Part shown: in pieces, positions 42,459 through 51,683 of the stretch | Position numbering within the stretch: the stretch's first letter is position 1 | Layout: every line of letters begins with the position of its first letter | Assembly (NCBI GenBank): GCA_002366795.1 | Contig: DFBX01000100.1 | Coordinates: 1 to 58,271, forward strand | DNA: 58,271 nucleotides | Direction of reading: 5' to 3' | Source of the DNA: Rhodobacteraceae bacterium UBA3069 | Lineage (GTDB): Bacteria; Pseudomonadota; Alphaproteobacteria; Rhodobacterales; Rhodobacteraceae | The notes under the pieces: model-generated | What the model was told of the DNA's origin: nothing | Database searches by the model: none | The model's input: only the letters and a program-made list of their open reading frames with translations | Made by a program: the position numbers and the translations under genes

Positions 42459-43268
42459 ATGAAGAATGCCCTTGCCGATAGCACCCGTCAAACCGATGTT
42501 CTGGACCCCGCCCGCGCCCGCGCTTGCCAGGTGATGCTGGGGCAAGAACCGACCATTGCCGCGGGCGATGCCTTGCCACCGTTTTTCCACCAGCTTTATT
42601 TCTGGGATGCGCAACCGACCGGTGCGCTGGGCCGCGACGGGCATCCGCGCACCGACACCGGCCTGATCCCGGACATGGGCCTGCCGCGCCGGATGTGGGC
42701 GGGTGGGCGACTGGAATTTCATGCGCCGCTGCTGGCGGGGGTAGAGGCGGTGGAAACCTCGGCCATTCAAGCGACAAACCGCAAAGAGGGGCGCACCGGC
42801 CCGCTGGCCTTCGTCACGCTGCGGCACGAGTTCTGGCAGGGCGGCGCGCCCTGCGTCACCGAATATCAGGATTTGGTGTATCGGGAGGAGGCCAGGCCCG
42901 ATGCGCCCAGACCCGCCACGCGCCCCGCCGCAACGGATGAGGACGCGGCAGAGGCGCACTCTTTCGACAGCACGCTATTGTTCCGATATTCCGCGCTGAC
43001 CTTCAACGGCCACCGCATCCATTACGATCTGGATTACGCCCGCGATGTCGAAGGCTATGCCGGGCTGGTCACGCATGGGCCTTTGCTGGCACAACTGTTG
43101 ATGCTGATGGCCGAACGGCAGCAAGGCCCGCTCAAGGCATTTTCCTTCCGCGCGGCATCCCCCGTCATGCATTTCGAAACGGTAGATACCTGCTGGAAAG
43201 CGGACGGCACCATGTGGGTGCGCGGACCGGACGGGCGGCTTTGCGTGGAGGCGGAGGCGACCAGCTAA
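42459..43268 (+). CDS. MaoC-like/FAS1-type acyl dehydratase (mesaconyl-C4-CoA hydratase-like)
   Basis: The 269-residue double-hotdog protein has an N-terminal FAS1-like dehydratase half ('PRRMWAGGRLEFHAPLLAGV') and a C-terminal MaoC half. In the latter, 'LLFRYSALTFNGHRIHYDLD' carries the N-x3-H-x(n)-D-like catalytic pattern and 'YAGLVTHGPLLAQLLMLM' the second motif. Such proteins hydrate or dehydrate enoyl-CoA species, for instance mesaconyl-C4-CoA or 3-hydroxyacyl thioesters. Divergent from the VOC gene, and followed closely by the convergent FAD oxidoreductase. Confidence 0.82.
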   Translation: MKNALADSTRQTDVLDPARARACQVMLGQEPTIAAGDALPPFFHQLYFWDAQPTGALGRDGHPRTDTGLIPDMGLPRRMWAGGRLEFHAPLLAGVEAVETSAIQATNRKEGRTGPLAFVTLRHEFWQGGAPCVTEYQDLVYREEARPDAPRPATRPAATDEDAAEAHSFDSTLLFRYSALTFNGHRIHYDLDYARDVEGYAGLVTHGPLLAQLLMLMAERQQGPLKAFSFRAASPVMHFETVDTCWKADGTMWVRGPDGRLCVEAEATS

Positions 43269-43288
43269 AAGGTGGCGCGACCGACTGG

Positions 43289-44317
43289 CTAAAGGCTTGC
43301 CTCGGGCCGGAAGCCTTCGGGGATATTGTCCTGCCCGTCCAGCATCAGGTCGGCCATCACCTCGCCCACCTTGGGGGCCATGCCGAAGCCGATCTTGAAC
43401 CCGCCATTGGCGATGAACCCGTCCTGCGTCGGATGGCGGCCCAACACAGGCGCACGGCTGCGGGCGCGGGGGCGGACGCCTGCCCAACGCTCGATCACCT
43501 CGGCCCCTTGCAGGACAGGCACGGCGGCGGCGGCGCGCGCCAGAACATCGTCCAACTGCCCGTCAGTGCTGCGCGGGTCGTCATAATACCGCTCGCTGGT
43601 CGATCCGATCGCGACGGTGCCATCCACATGCGGGATGACATGCAGCGTATTGGCATAAAGCTGCGGCGCATCGGGGCGGTTCTGCCGCAGCAGTGCCGCC
43701 TGCCCCTTGACCCCGTTGCCAAAGGCGCGCGGGCGTTCGGCGCTGATCTCCTCCAGCCCCGCCACGCCGGTTGCCCAGAGAACCGGACCGTCCGTTGCGC
43801 CCTCTGTCAGAACCTCGCCCCCCTTGGCGCGGATCGCCCCCACTAGGGCAGCGCAGGCCAAACGCGGGTGCATCCGCGCTGAAAGCGTGTCGTGGATCAG
43901 CAAACCCGTGGGCGTTTGCGGTGCCCATGCCCCGGCCTGATCCGCCGCGATCACCTGCCATTCGGCGCGGCCCTGCCAGAACTCTGCCGCGCTTGCCTCG
44001 CGTGCGCGGGCCAAGGCCTCTCCGCCCTCGACCACGGGCTGCAAACGGCCCGTACGGCCATAACCCGTTGGGAGGCCCGACACCGCAGACACTTCGGACC
44101 ACCACGCTTCGGCCATCAACAGGCTGTCCAGTTGAAAGGCTTTCTTGTCATTCCAGTTTTCCGGCACATGTGGGGCCAATGCGCCGACGATGCCGCCGCT
44201 GCTGCCCGCGCCCGGCCCGTAGGGGTCAATCACCCGCACCCGCGCCCCGCGCCGCGCACAGGCCCAAGCCACGGACAGGCCGAACGCGCCCGCCCCCATG
44301 ATCGTTACATCTGCCAT
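43289..44317 (-). CDS. FAD-dependent oxidoreductase (DAO family), probable MnmC oxidase half
   Basis: The 342-residue protein has the Rossmann FAD motif 'MGAGAFGLSVAWACARRGAR', then 'GAGSSGGIVGALAPHVPENW', which fits the glycine-oxidase/D-amino-acid-oxidase family and the C-terminal domain of E. coli MnmC. Near the end lies 'ERWAGVRPRARSRAPVLGRH', the substrate/FAD-closing segment. It is divergent from mnmD (90 bases between starts), which encodes the other half of MnmC. I infer that the pair completes 5-(methylaminomethyl)uridine synthesis in tRNA. A general amino acid oxidase is the alternative. Confidence 0.75.
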   Translation of the reverse strand: MADVTIMGAGAFGLSVAWACARRGARVRVIDPYGPGAGSSGGIVGALAPHVPENWNDKKAFQLDSLLMAEAWWSEVSAVSGLPTGYGRTGRLQPVVEGGEALARAREASAAEFWQGRAEWQVIAADQAGAWAPQTPTGLLIHDTLSARMHPRLACAALVGAIRAKGGEVLTEGATDGPVLWATGVAGLEEISAERPRAFGNGVKGQAALLRQNRPDAPQLYANTLHVIPHVDGTVAIGSTSERYYDDPRSTDGQLDDVLARAAAAVPVLQGAEVIERWAGVRPRARSRAPVLGRHPTQDGFIANGGFKIGFGMAPKVGEVMADLMLDGQDNIPEGFRPEASL

Positions 44318-44406
44318 TGCAAACCCCTGCGCCGCTCTGCATGTTCGGCCAAAGTCGGTGCGCCTTTTTGACCGAATTCTCAACCCCTTTGATATGGAAT
44401 TGCGCG

Positions 44407-45078
44407 ATGCGAAGCCAGTATGCCCAGCTAGAATGGCGTGACGGTGCCGTGCCGGTCTCGACCCGGTTCGATGACCCCTATTTCAGCCTTGCGGGGGGCC
44501 TTGATGAAACACGCCATGTGTTTCATGCGGGCAACGATCTGCCCGCACGGTTTCAAGGCGGGTTCCACATCGCCGAACTGGGGTTCGGCACGGGGCTGAA
44601 TTTCCTGGCCACATTGCAGGCATGGCGGACCAGCGGCGCGCAAGGCAAACTGCGCTTCACCTCGTTCGAAGCGTTCCCGATGGCGATGCCCGACCTGATC
44701 CGCGCCCTGTCGCACTATCCCAAATTGTCGGTCGATGTGCTGATTGACAAGGCCGCGCCAAAGGTGATCCCGCGTATCGAGGGCGCAGATTTCACCCTGA
44801 CCGTGATCGAGGGCGACGCCCGCGATACCCTACCGGACTGGCAAGGTAAGGCGGATGCATGGTTTCTAGACGGGTTCTCGCCCGCCAAGAACCCCGAATT
44901 ATGGAGCCCCGAATTGATGGCCGAAGTCGCCCGCCACACTGCAAAGGGCGGCACGGCGGCGACCTATACCGCCGCCGGTTTCGTACGGCGCGGGCTGGAG
45001 GATGCCGGGTTCGAGGTGGAGAGAACCCCCGGTTTCGGGCGCAAACGCCACATGACCGTGGCCAAGCTGCCGGAATGA
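44407..45078 (+). CDS. mnmD: tRNA (5-methylaminomethyl-2-thiouridine)(34)-methyltransferase MnmD
   Basis: The 223-residue protein begins MRSQYAQLEWRDGAVPVSTR then FDDPYFS, the family opening. The SAM site 'AELGFGTGLNFLATLQAW' is near residues 56-75, and 'DAWFLDGFSPAKNPELWSPE' near residue 150 is the DGF-P motif of MnmC methyltransferase domains. It methylates nm5U to mnm5U at the wobble position. The oxidoreductase half of MnmC is not fused but likely encoded divergently next door. The stop overlaps the start of the transporter gene (ATGA). Confidence 0.92.
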   Translation: MRSQYAQLEWRDGAVPVSTRFDDPYFSLAGGLDETRHVFHAGNDLPARFQGGFHIAELGFGTGLNFLATLQAWRTSGAQGKLRFTSFEAFPMAMPDLIRALSHYPKLSVDVLIDKAAPKVIPRIEGADFTLTVIEGDARDTLPDWQGKADAWFLDGFSPAKNPELWSPELMAEVARHTAKGGTAATYTAAGFVRRGLEDAGFEVERTPGFGRKRHMTVAKLPE

Positions 45079-45944
45079 GCGCGGTTCAGAACACCCGCCT
45101 TGGCATCATACTGATGGTGGCGACGACGTTTGTTTTCGCCATGCAGGACGGAATCTCGCGCCATTTGGCGGGGGAATATAACGTGCTGATGGTGGTGATG
45201 ATCCGCTATTGGTTCTTTGCCCTGTTCGTGATGGCCGTGGCCGGTCGGCAGGCGGGGGGATTGCGCCGTGCGGCCGCCACGTCGCAACCATTGCTGCAAG
45301 CGTTTCGCGCGCTGCTGCTGATCACGGAAATCTGTGTGATGATCTGGGGCTTTACCCGTCTGGGGCTGGTGGAAAGTCATGCGGTGTTTGCCAGCTATCC
45401 GCTGCTGATCGCCGTGCTGTCCGGCCCCGTTCTGGGCGAATCCGTCGGTTGGCGCAGGTGGGCCGCCATCGGGGTCGGTTTCCTCGGGGTGCTGATCATC
45501 CTGCAACCGGGCATCGGCGTGTTCCAGCCCGACGCGGTGATCCCGCTGGCCTCGGCCCTGATGTTCGCGCTTTACGGATTGCTGACCCGTTATGCCGCGC
45601 GGCGCGACAGCGCGGCGACCTCTTTCTTCTGGACGGGCACGGTGGGGGCCGTGGGCATGACCGCCATCGGCTTCTTTTATTGGGAGCCGATGACCGCGCC
45701 CGACTGGGGCTGGATGGCCGCGCTTTGTGTGACCGGTGCGCTTGGCCACTACACCCTGATCCGCTGCTACGAGGTGGCCGAGGCCAGCGCAGTGCAGCCC
45801 TTTGCCTATCTGCAACTGGTCTTTGCCTCGACCCTTGGCGTGCTGGTTTTCTCCGAAAATATCCGGCCAGAGGTCGCCATAGGCGCGGGGCTGATCGTGG
45901 CGGCCGGCCTGTTCACCCTATGGCGAGAGCGGCAAAATCGTTGA
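45075..45944 (+). CDS. EamA/DMT family transporter
   Basis: The 289-residue protein has ten hydrophobic helices in two EamA repeats ('LGIILMVATTFVFAMQDGIS' opens the first; the second begins 'AVIPLASALMFALYGLLTRY'). 'PLLIAVLSGPVLGE' and 'QLVFASTLGVLVFSENI' are the family end-of-repeat motifs. Such proteins export or import small metabolites; substrate unknown. It is translationally coupled to mnmD, although no functional link is evident, and overlaps the convergent transglycosylase gene by 27 bases at the 3' ends. Confidence 0.9.
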   Translation: MSAVQNTRLGIILMVATTFVFAMQDGISRHLAGEYNVLMVVMIRYWFFALFVMAVAGRQAGGLRRAAATSQPLLQAFRALLLITEICVMIWGFTRLGLVESHAVFASYPLLIAVLSGPVLGESVGWRRWAAIGVGFLGVLIILQPGIGVFQPDAVIPLASALMFALYGLLTRYAARRDSAATSFFWTGTVGAVGMTAIGFFYWEPMTAPDWGWMAALCVTGALGHYTLIRCYEVAEASAVQPFAYLQLVFASTLGVLVFSENIRPEVAIGAGLIVAAGLFTLWRERQNR

Positions 45945-47876
45945 TCCGGTCAATTCGCGGCTGAACGGCACCGGATGCGGGTTCAGCCCCAGCCGCGCGC
46001 GATACACCGGCAGGCTTTCGGACACGCGCATCACATAGTTCCGCGTTTCGGAAAACGGGATATGTTCGATCCAGTCGATCACATCCATGCCACCATTGCG
46101 CGGATCGCTCATCTCCTCCATCCAAAGGTCGGGGCGGCTGGGGCCGGCGTTATACCCGGCGGCGATCATCGTCACATTGCCATCGAAACGCCGTGCCAGT
46201 TTCGCAAGGTATCCGCTGCCCAGAGTCGCGTTATAGGACCAGTCCGATAGTACGCGGCTGGCCTGATGCTCCAGCCCCAATTCCTGGGCGGTTTCGGCGG
46301 CGGTGGCGGGCATCAGCTGCATCAGGCCCTGCGCCCCCGCCCCGCTGACCACGTTCGGGTCAAATTCGGATTCGCGGCGCGCGATGGCCAGCGACATTTC
46401 TGGAGGGACGGGCAGGCGCATCTTGGACAGTGGATGCAGCGCGTAATAGGGGCGCGGCAGGGTCAGTCCGCGCCGCGCAGCCTGCTTGCCGATCATCACC
46501 GCCAGGTGCGGCTGGCCCAACTCCACCGCCATGTCGCCCAACAGGGCAAGATCAACCGGTTCAAGGCTTTCGGAGAGATGGGTCAGGAACTGCTCCGACA
46601 GGCTTAGCTGGCCCGCGTTCTGCGCCAGCACGGCGGCCTGATAGACCTTGGACCTGGTAAAATTCGACTCGCGCCAGTTGCCCGCCTGCGGCGGACCGGC
46701 AAGCGTTGGATCGAACGGTAGCCCCGCCCGTTCCGCGGCCAACAGCCCATAGAAAGAGGTCTGGTATTTCGCCCCGTATGCGTATGACCCCATCGCCGCC
46801 TCGGTATCGCCCAGCGCCTCTTGCGCGCGACCGATCCAGTACCCCGCACGGCCAAGGGAAATCGGCGTGTCCACCGCGCTGCGGAACCGCTGGAAATGGT
46901 CCAGCGCACGTTCCGGCGCTTTCAGATAGCGCAGGGACAGATAGCCCGACAGCCATTCCAGTTCGGCGAATTTGCTGCCCTCTGACAGATGGTGATTGGC
47001 GGCCAGCCGATACGCCAGATCGGGCTTTCGGTCACGCATCAGCGAATGGGACACATAGCGCCGCCAACTTGCCCATTCCTCGGGTCGGCCAAGGCTGCGC
47101 ACGGTTTCGGAACGGGAGAGGGCAAGCTCTACCGCGTCATCCGTCAGACCCTTGCGCACACGCCACTGGAACCGTTCATAGGCCAGCCCCGGATCACCGA
47201 TCAGCGTGTCGGGCACCGCGTCGATCAGCGCATTCACCCCATCGGACTGGCCACGACGCAGGGCCATGCGCGCACGGGCCAACGCCTGCCAACCCGTCGA
47301 TACAAGCGGCAGCATCCGTTCGGCATCGCCGTTCAGACCGCGCCACAAAAGCATATCCAGACGCGCCTCGTGGTGCCAGGCCAGAAGCGCGCCATGCCTC
47401 GCCAGCATGGCGTCATGCTCGCTGGCGGTCAGGTCCATCTCGCGCCACGCCTTGACCAGTTCGACATCTGCATCGCCCCCCTGCCCCGCTGCACGATGGG
47501 CATCCGACAGGATCATCACGCCGGTGCCGGTCTGTGGCGGGTACCCCTTGAAAAACGCCATGACCAGCGCCGAATCGGCCCCTTCCATTGCCCCCTCGCT
47601 GCGCTTGCGCAGGTATTGAAGGCCGGGCCAGTCGGGGTGGTCCGCCAAAAAGCGCACTACATCCTCGGCATTACCCAGCCCGGCGCGCAGGTGGAACCAC
47701 TCCACCAGTTCCGGCCCGCCCGCGCCGGCCCGCAGGCCCAGCGCGCGCGCATTGTCCCAATTACCACTGCGGATTGCATCAATGGCCGAGGCAAGCGGGC
47801 GCGGGCCGGGCGTTTCGGCCCGAAGCGGCACGGCAGCCACGGCCAAGGCGGCAATCAGGGTCAGGGGGCGCAACAT
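45918..47876 (-). CDS. Soluble lytic murein transglycosylase (Slt70-like)
   Basis: The 652-residue precursor has a signal peptide (MLRPLTLIAALAVAAVPLRA). A long alpha-helical superhelix (about residues 25-460) follows, then a lysozyme-like domain with the catalytic Glu in 'LAIARRESEFDPNVVSGAGA' and 'QGLMQLMPATAAETAQELGL'; 'IAAGYNAGPSRPDLW' is the AYNAG motif. It cleaves periplasmic peptidoglycan to 1,6-anhydromuropeptides. Divergent from dapA, whose product feeds peptidoglycan precursor synthesis. Confidence 0.93.
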   Translation of the reverse strand: MLRPLTLIAALAVAAVPLRAETPGPRPLASAIDAIRSGNWDNARALGLRAGAGGPELVEWFHLRAGLGNAEDVVRFLADHPDWPGLQYLRKRSEGAMEGADSALVMAFFKGYPPQTGTGVMILSDAHRAAGQGGDADVELVKAWREMDLTASEHDAMLARHGALLAWHHEARLDMLLWRGLNGDAERMLPLVSTGWQALARARMALRRGQSDGVNALIDAVPDTLIGDPGLAYERFQWRVRKGLTDDAVELALSRSETVRSLGRPEEWASWRRYVSHSLMRDRKPDLAYRLAANHHLSEGSKFAELEWLSGYLSLRYLKAPERALDHFQRFRSAVDTPISLGRAGYWIGRAQEALGDTEAAMGSYAYGAKYQTSFYGLLAAERAGLPFDPTLAGPPQAGNWRESNFTRSKVYQAAVLAQNAGQLSLSEQFLTHLSESLEPVDLALLGDMAVELGQPHLAVMIGKQAARRGLTLPRPYYALHPLSKMRLPVPPEMSLAIARRESEFDPNVVSGAGAQGLMQLMPATAAETAQELGLEHQASRVLSDWSYNATLGSGYLAKLARRFDGNVTMIAAGYNAGPSRPDLWMEEMSDPRNGGMDVIDWIEHIPFSETRNYVMRVSESLPVYRARLGLNPHPVPFSRELTGSTILPLSP

Positions 47877-48023
47877 CTCTTGCTTTTTTCCGATCAAAGA
47901 GGGATAGACGCCTGCAATCTAGAAGGCCCCTGCCCGCTTCTCAATTCACAAATCTGGCAGGTGAGGCTTCTGGCCCGAATACGCCGGCGGAATACCCCGC
48001 CATATGGTAGAAAGGAGCGTGTC

Positions 48024-48899
48024 ATGTTCAAAGGATCTATTCCTGCCCTGGTCACGCCGTTCAAGAACGGCGAACTGGATATCGACACGCTCAAGAAGCT
48101 GGTCGAGTGGCATATCGGCGAAGGGTCCACCGGGTTCGTGCCCGTCGGAACCACGGGCGAAAGCCCGACTCTGACCCACCGCGAGCATGAGCAGGTCATC
48201 GAAGAGGTCGTGCGCGCCGCTGCGGGCCGCGTGCCGGTGATCGCCGGGGCCGGGTCGAACAACACGCTGGAGGGCATCCGCCTGATCCAGCACGCCGAAA
48301 AAGTCGGTGCCGATGCCGCGCTGGTGGTGACACCCTATTACAATAAGCCCACACAACGTGGGCTGATCGCACATTTCACCGCGATGCACGACTGCTGCAC
48401 CCTGCCGATCATAATTTACAACATCCCCGGCCGTTCCGCCGTGGACATGACGCCGGACACCATGGGCGAACTGGCAAAGCTGCCGCGTATCGTTGGGGTC
48501 AAGGATGCCACCGGCGACCTGTCCCGCGTGCCGAAACAGCGCATCACCTGCGGCGCGGATTTCATCCAGCTGTCGGGCGAGGACGCGACCGCATTGGGTT
48601 ATAACGCGCATGGCGGTCAGGGCTGCATCTCGGTCACGGCCAATGTCGCGCCGCGCCTGTGCGCCGAATTCCAAAAAGCTACGCTGGAAAATGATTACCC
48701 CAAGGCGCTTGGGCTGCTGGACCGCTTGATGCCCCTGCACGAAGCGATCTTTGCCGAGCCGGGCGTGGCCGGCGCGAAATACGGCATGGCGAAGCTGGGC
48801 CTGTGTTCGGACGAGGTGCGCCTGCCGCTTACCGATCTTTCCGACGCGACCAAGGCCAAGATGGACGCGGCCATGCGCCACGCTGGCCTGCTGAACTGA
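48024..48899 (+). CDS. dapA: 4-hydroxy-tetrahydrodipicolinate synthase
   Basis: The 291-residue TIM-barrel enzyme condenses pyruvate and aspartate semialdehyde. Lys160 ('IVGVKDATGD') forms the Schiff base, Tyr132 ('IIIYNIPGRSAVDM') is the proton relay, and 'GFVPVGTTGESPTLTHREH' supplies the conserved Thr pair. Numbering is within one of the E. coli enzyme. AAAGGAG precedes the ATG at 48024. The stop lies in a 19-bp perfect hairpin shared with the convergent aminotransferase gene. Confidence 0.97.
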   Translation: MFKGSIPALVTPFKNGELDIDTLKKLVEWHIGEGSTGFVPVGTTGESPTLTHREHEQVIEEVVRAAAGRVPVIAGAGSNNTLEGIRLIQHAEKVGADAALVVTPYYNKPTQRGLIAHFTAMHDCCTLPIIIYNIPGRSAVDMTPDTMGELAKLPRIVGVKDATGDLSRVPKQRITCGADFIQLSGEDATALGYNAHGGQGCISVTANVAPRLCAEFQKATLENDYPKALGLLDRLMPLHEAIFAEPGVAGAKYGMAKLGLCSDEVRLPLTDLSDATKAKMDAAMRHAGLLN

Positions 48900-48939
48900 T
48901 TTGAAGGGTGGTGGGTTTTCAACCCACCACCCTTCAAAT
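48899..48939. terminator. Perfect 19-bp hairpin between convergent dapA and aminotransferase genes
   Basis: ATTTGAAGGGTGGTGGGTT (48899-48917), loop TTC, then its exact complement (48921-48939). It includes the last base of the dapA stop and the whole stop of the aminotransferase gene. It has T/A-rich ends but no long T-run and should work in both directions. Confidence 0.75.
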
Positions 48940-50118
48940 ACCCACGTCAATGATAGCCTTGGCAAGGATCGGCACGGTTTCGGAATTCAAGCCCGCGATA
49001 TTCAGGCGCGAATCGCCCACCATGTAGATCGCGTGTTCCTCGCGCAGTTTCTGCACCTTGTCGGGCGCGGCCCCTAAGCGGCTGAACATGCCACGGTGCT
49101 GCGCGATAAAGCCAAACCTGTCAGACCCGGACAGGCGCTGCAACTCGCTGGCTATTTGCTCACGCAGGGCCAGCATCGACAGGCGCACCTCTTCCAGCTC
49201 GGCGGCCCAGTCGGCGCGCAGGGCAGGTTCTTGCAGGATGGTCGTGACCACACGCGCACCATGATCCGGCGGGAAGGAATAGTTCTGGCGGTTCAGGAAG
49301 TTCAGGTTTCCCTGTGCCAATGCTTTCATGTCGGGCTTGTCCGAAATCGCCATAAGCAGGCCGGTACGCTCGCGGTAGACACCGAAATTTTTCGAACAAC
49401 TGGCCGCGATCAGGCATTCCGGAACGGAGGACGCCACAAGACGGGTTCCCGCCGCGTCTTCCTCCAGACCGTCCCCAAAGCCCTGATAGGCGATGTCGAT
49501 CATCGGGACACCGCCGGTTTTCAGCAGCACATCCACGACCTGCTGCCATTGCGTCCGGTTCAGGTTCGCGCCGGTCGGGTTGTGGCAGCAGCCATGCAGC
49601 AGCACCACGTCGCCGGGCTTCGCATCGGCCAGATCGGCCAACATCCCGTCGAAATCGACGCCACGGGTTTCCTCGTCGAAATAGCGGTATTCGACGATGG
49701 GCATGTTCAGGAATTTCAGGATGCTGACATGGTTCGGCCAGGTCGGGTTGGACACGAACACGCGCGCATCGGGGTTTGCCATGCGGATCAGTTCAAACGC
49801 CTGACGCACAGCGCCGGTGCCGCCGGGTGTCGCCACGGCGGCCACGCTGTCACGTGCCACCGCATCGCCCAGCACTAGGTCGATCATCGAATCCGCAAAG
49901 GCCGGATCGCCCGCCAGCCCAACATAGGATTTGCTTTCCTGCTCTTCCCAGATGCGCTTTTCCGCAGCCTTCACGGCTCGCATAACCGGGGTCACGCCCT
50001 CAGCATTCTTATAAACACCGACGCCCAGGTCGATCTTCACGGGGCGCGGATCGTCTTTGTACATCTGCATCAGTTGCAGGATCTTGTCAGCGGGTTGTTC
50101 CTTGAGGTGGCTGAACAT
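48934..50118 (-). CDS. Aromatic/aspartate aminotransferase
   Basis: The 394-residue class I aminotransferase of the AspC/TyrB type shows 'KIDLGVGVYKNAEGVTPVMR', 'VATPGGTGAVRQAFELIRMA', 'VLLHGCCHNPTGANLNRTQW', the PLP Lys in 'AASCSKNFGVYRERTGLLMA' and substrate Arg in 'MVGDSRLNIAGLN'. It transfers amino groups between aspartate, aromatic amino acids and 2-oxoglutarate. Substrate preference cannot be decided by eye. The start at 50118 is one base after the sulfurtransferase stop, so the two form an operon. Confidence 0.92.
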   Translation of the reverse strand: MFSHLKEQPADKILQLMQMYKDDPRPVKIDLGVGVYKNAEGVTPVMRAVKAAEKRIWEEQESKSYVGLAGDPAFADSMIDLVLGDAVARDSVAAVATPGGTGAVRQAFELIRMANPDARVFVSNPTWPNHVSILKFLNMPIVEYRYFDEETRGVDFDGMLADLADAKPGDVVLLHGCCHNPTGANLNRTQWQQVVDVLLKTGGVPMIDIAYQGFGDGLEEDAAGTRLVASSVPECLIAASCSKNFGVYRERTGLLMAISDKPDMKALAQGNLNFLNRQNYSFPPDHGARVVTTILQEPALRADWAAELEEVRLSMLALREQIASELQRLSGSDRFGFIAQHRGMFSRLGAAPDKVQKLREEHAIYMVGDSRLNIAGLNSETVPILAKAIIDVGI

Positions 50119-50119
50119 T

Positions 50120-50977
50120 TCAGGCGTCTCCGGTTGCGACGGGCAGCGTGGGGAAGGCCCCCCACTCGGTCCATGACCCGTCATAAAGGGAATGGTCGAT
50201 CTTGCCGAGGCGCTCCAGCGCCAGACTGAGGACAGCGGCCGTAATGCCGGACCCGCAAGAGGTGATCGCGGGTTTCGACAGGTCCACACCCGCACGTTCG
50301 AAAGTCTCGCGCAGGCTGGCCACGGGTTTCATGGTTCCGTCATCATTCAGCAGATCGGTATAGGGCACGTTTTTCGCGCCGGGGACATGGCCGCCACGCA
50401 GTCCCTCGCGCGGCTCGGGTGCCTCGCCCTTGAAACGGGCGGGGGCGCGGGCGTCGATAATCTCGTGATCGCCCAGCTTGGACGCGGCAGACACCTGTGT
50501 GACATCGCGCACCATCTGGTTCTGGCGGCGCACGGTCATGTGGCGGTCGCGCACAACGGGGGGCATATCCTCGGTCGGGCGTCCTTCGGCCAGCCATTTC
50601 GGCAGGCCGCCATCCAGCACGGCGATGTCATTCTGCCCCATCAGGCGAAAGGTCCACCACACGCGCGGCGCCGAAAACATGCCTTGGCTGTCGTAAACCA
50701 CGACCTGATGGCCGTCGCCCACGCCCATGGAGCGCATACGCGACATGAATTTTTCCACGGGCGGGGCCATGTGGGGCAGATCAGACCGTTGGTCACTGAT
50801 TTCGTCGATATCAAAGAATCGGGCACCGGGAATGTGCTGCGCCTCGTATTCCGCACGGGCATCGCGCGGCGTGCCGGGCAGAAAACACGATGCGTCCAGT
50901 ACACGAAGGTCTGGATCTTTCAGATGTGCCGCCAGCCATTCGGTCGAAACCAGCGTTTTCGGATCGTCTTGCGCCAT
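50120..50977 (-). CDS. sseA: 3-mercaptopyruvate sulfurtransferase
   Basis: The 285-residue protein has two rhodanese domains: an inactive N-terminal one ('VLDASCFLPGTPRDARAEYE') and a catalytic C-terminal one with the persulfide-forming Cys241 in SCGSGITAA. The S-G-x-T-like CGSGIT loop is of the mercaptopyruvate type rather than the thiosulfate type. It moves sulfur from 3-mercaptopyruvate, itself formed by transaminating cysteine, a reaction the adjoining aminotransferase could perform. That link is inference. Confidence 0.92.
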   Translation of the reverse strand: MAQDDPKTLVSTEWLAAHLKDPDLRVLDASCFLPGTPRDARAEYEAQHIPGARFFDIDEISDQRSDLPHMAPPVEKFMSRMRSMGVGDGHQVVVYDSQGMFSAPRVWWTFRLMGQNDIAVLDGGLPKWLAEGRPTEDMPPVVRDRHMTVRRQNQMVRDVTQVSAASKLGDHEIIDARAPARFKGEAPEPREGLRGGHVPGAKNVPYTDLLNDDGTMKPVASLRETFERAGVDLSKPAITSCGSGITAAVLSLALERLGKIDHSLYDGSWTEWGAFPTLPVATGDA

Positions 50978-51054
50978 GGGAGACCTCGCGATTTACACGG
51001 GTTTCTGCCTATATCCTGCGGCTATACTACGCAAGAGACTGGGCACGATCTGGC

Positions 51055-51531
51055 CTATCCGTTGTCGCGCAGCAACCGCTGTTTCTGGCGGCCCCAATCG
51101 CGCTTCGCCTCGGCGGCGCGCTTGTCATGGGCCTTTTTACCCTTGGCTATGCCGATCTTGATCTTGGCGATGCCACGATGGTTGAAATACAGCACCAGGG
51201 GGACAAGGGTCATCCCCTCGCGCTGCGTCGCTTTCCACAACCGGGCCAGCTCCTTGCGCGACACCAGCAGCTTACGACGGCGGCGCTCCTCGTGGCCCCA
51301 TGTCTTGGCCTGTGCATAGGGCGCAATATAGCTGTTCACCAGCCACAGCTCTCCATCCTCGACCGCCGCGTAGCTTTCGGTGATCTGGGCATTCTTTTCG
51401 CGCAGCGATTTCACTTCGGATCCTTGCAGAAGGATACCGCATTCGAGGTCGTCCTCAATCGCATAATCGTATCGGGCACGCCGGTTCTCGGCGATCACCT
51501 TGTAGTTCGGATCTGTCTTTTGCTTGGCCAT
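51055..51531 (-). CDS. smpB: SsrA-binding protein SmpB
   Basis: The 158-residue protein has the oligonucleotide-binding core of SmpB: 'KVIAENRRARYDYAIEDDLE', 'GILLQGSEVKSLREKNAQIT', 'RKLLVSRKELARLWKATQRE' and 'LVPLVLYFNHRGIAKIKIGI'. A basic tail follows (KGKKAHDKRAAEAKRDW), which enters the empty mRNA channel. It delivers tmRNA to stalled ribosomes. The tmRNA gene itself is not in the window. Confidence 0.96.
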   Translation of the reverse strand: MAKQKTDPNYKVIAENRRARYDYAIEDDLECGILLQGSEVKSLREKNAQITESYAAVEDGELWLVNSYIAPYAQAKTWGHEERRRRKLLVSRKELARLWKATQREGMTLVPLVLYFNHRGIAKIKIGIAKGKKAHDKRAAEAKRDWGRQKQRLLRDNG

Positions 51532-51683
51532 TCGAATTCCCTACCGCCCTTCATCTGGTGTGTCCACAGGAGCGATCAAGCGGTGTGACGTGGCAAATTT
51601 CTCGCGAAAGCGGTCGGCATTCATAGAAGGCTAATCATTCGATGCCAAACAAGGGGGGTATGTTGCCTAAGGAAAGCGCCTTC

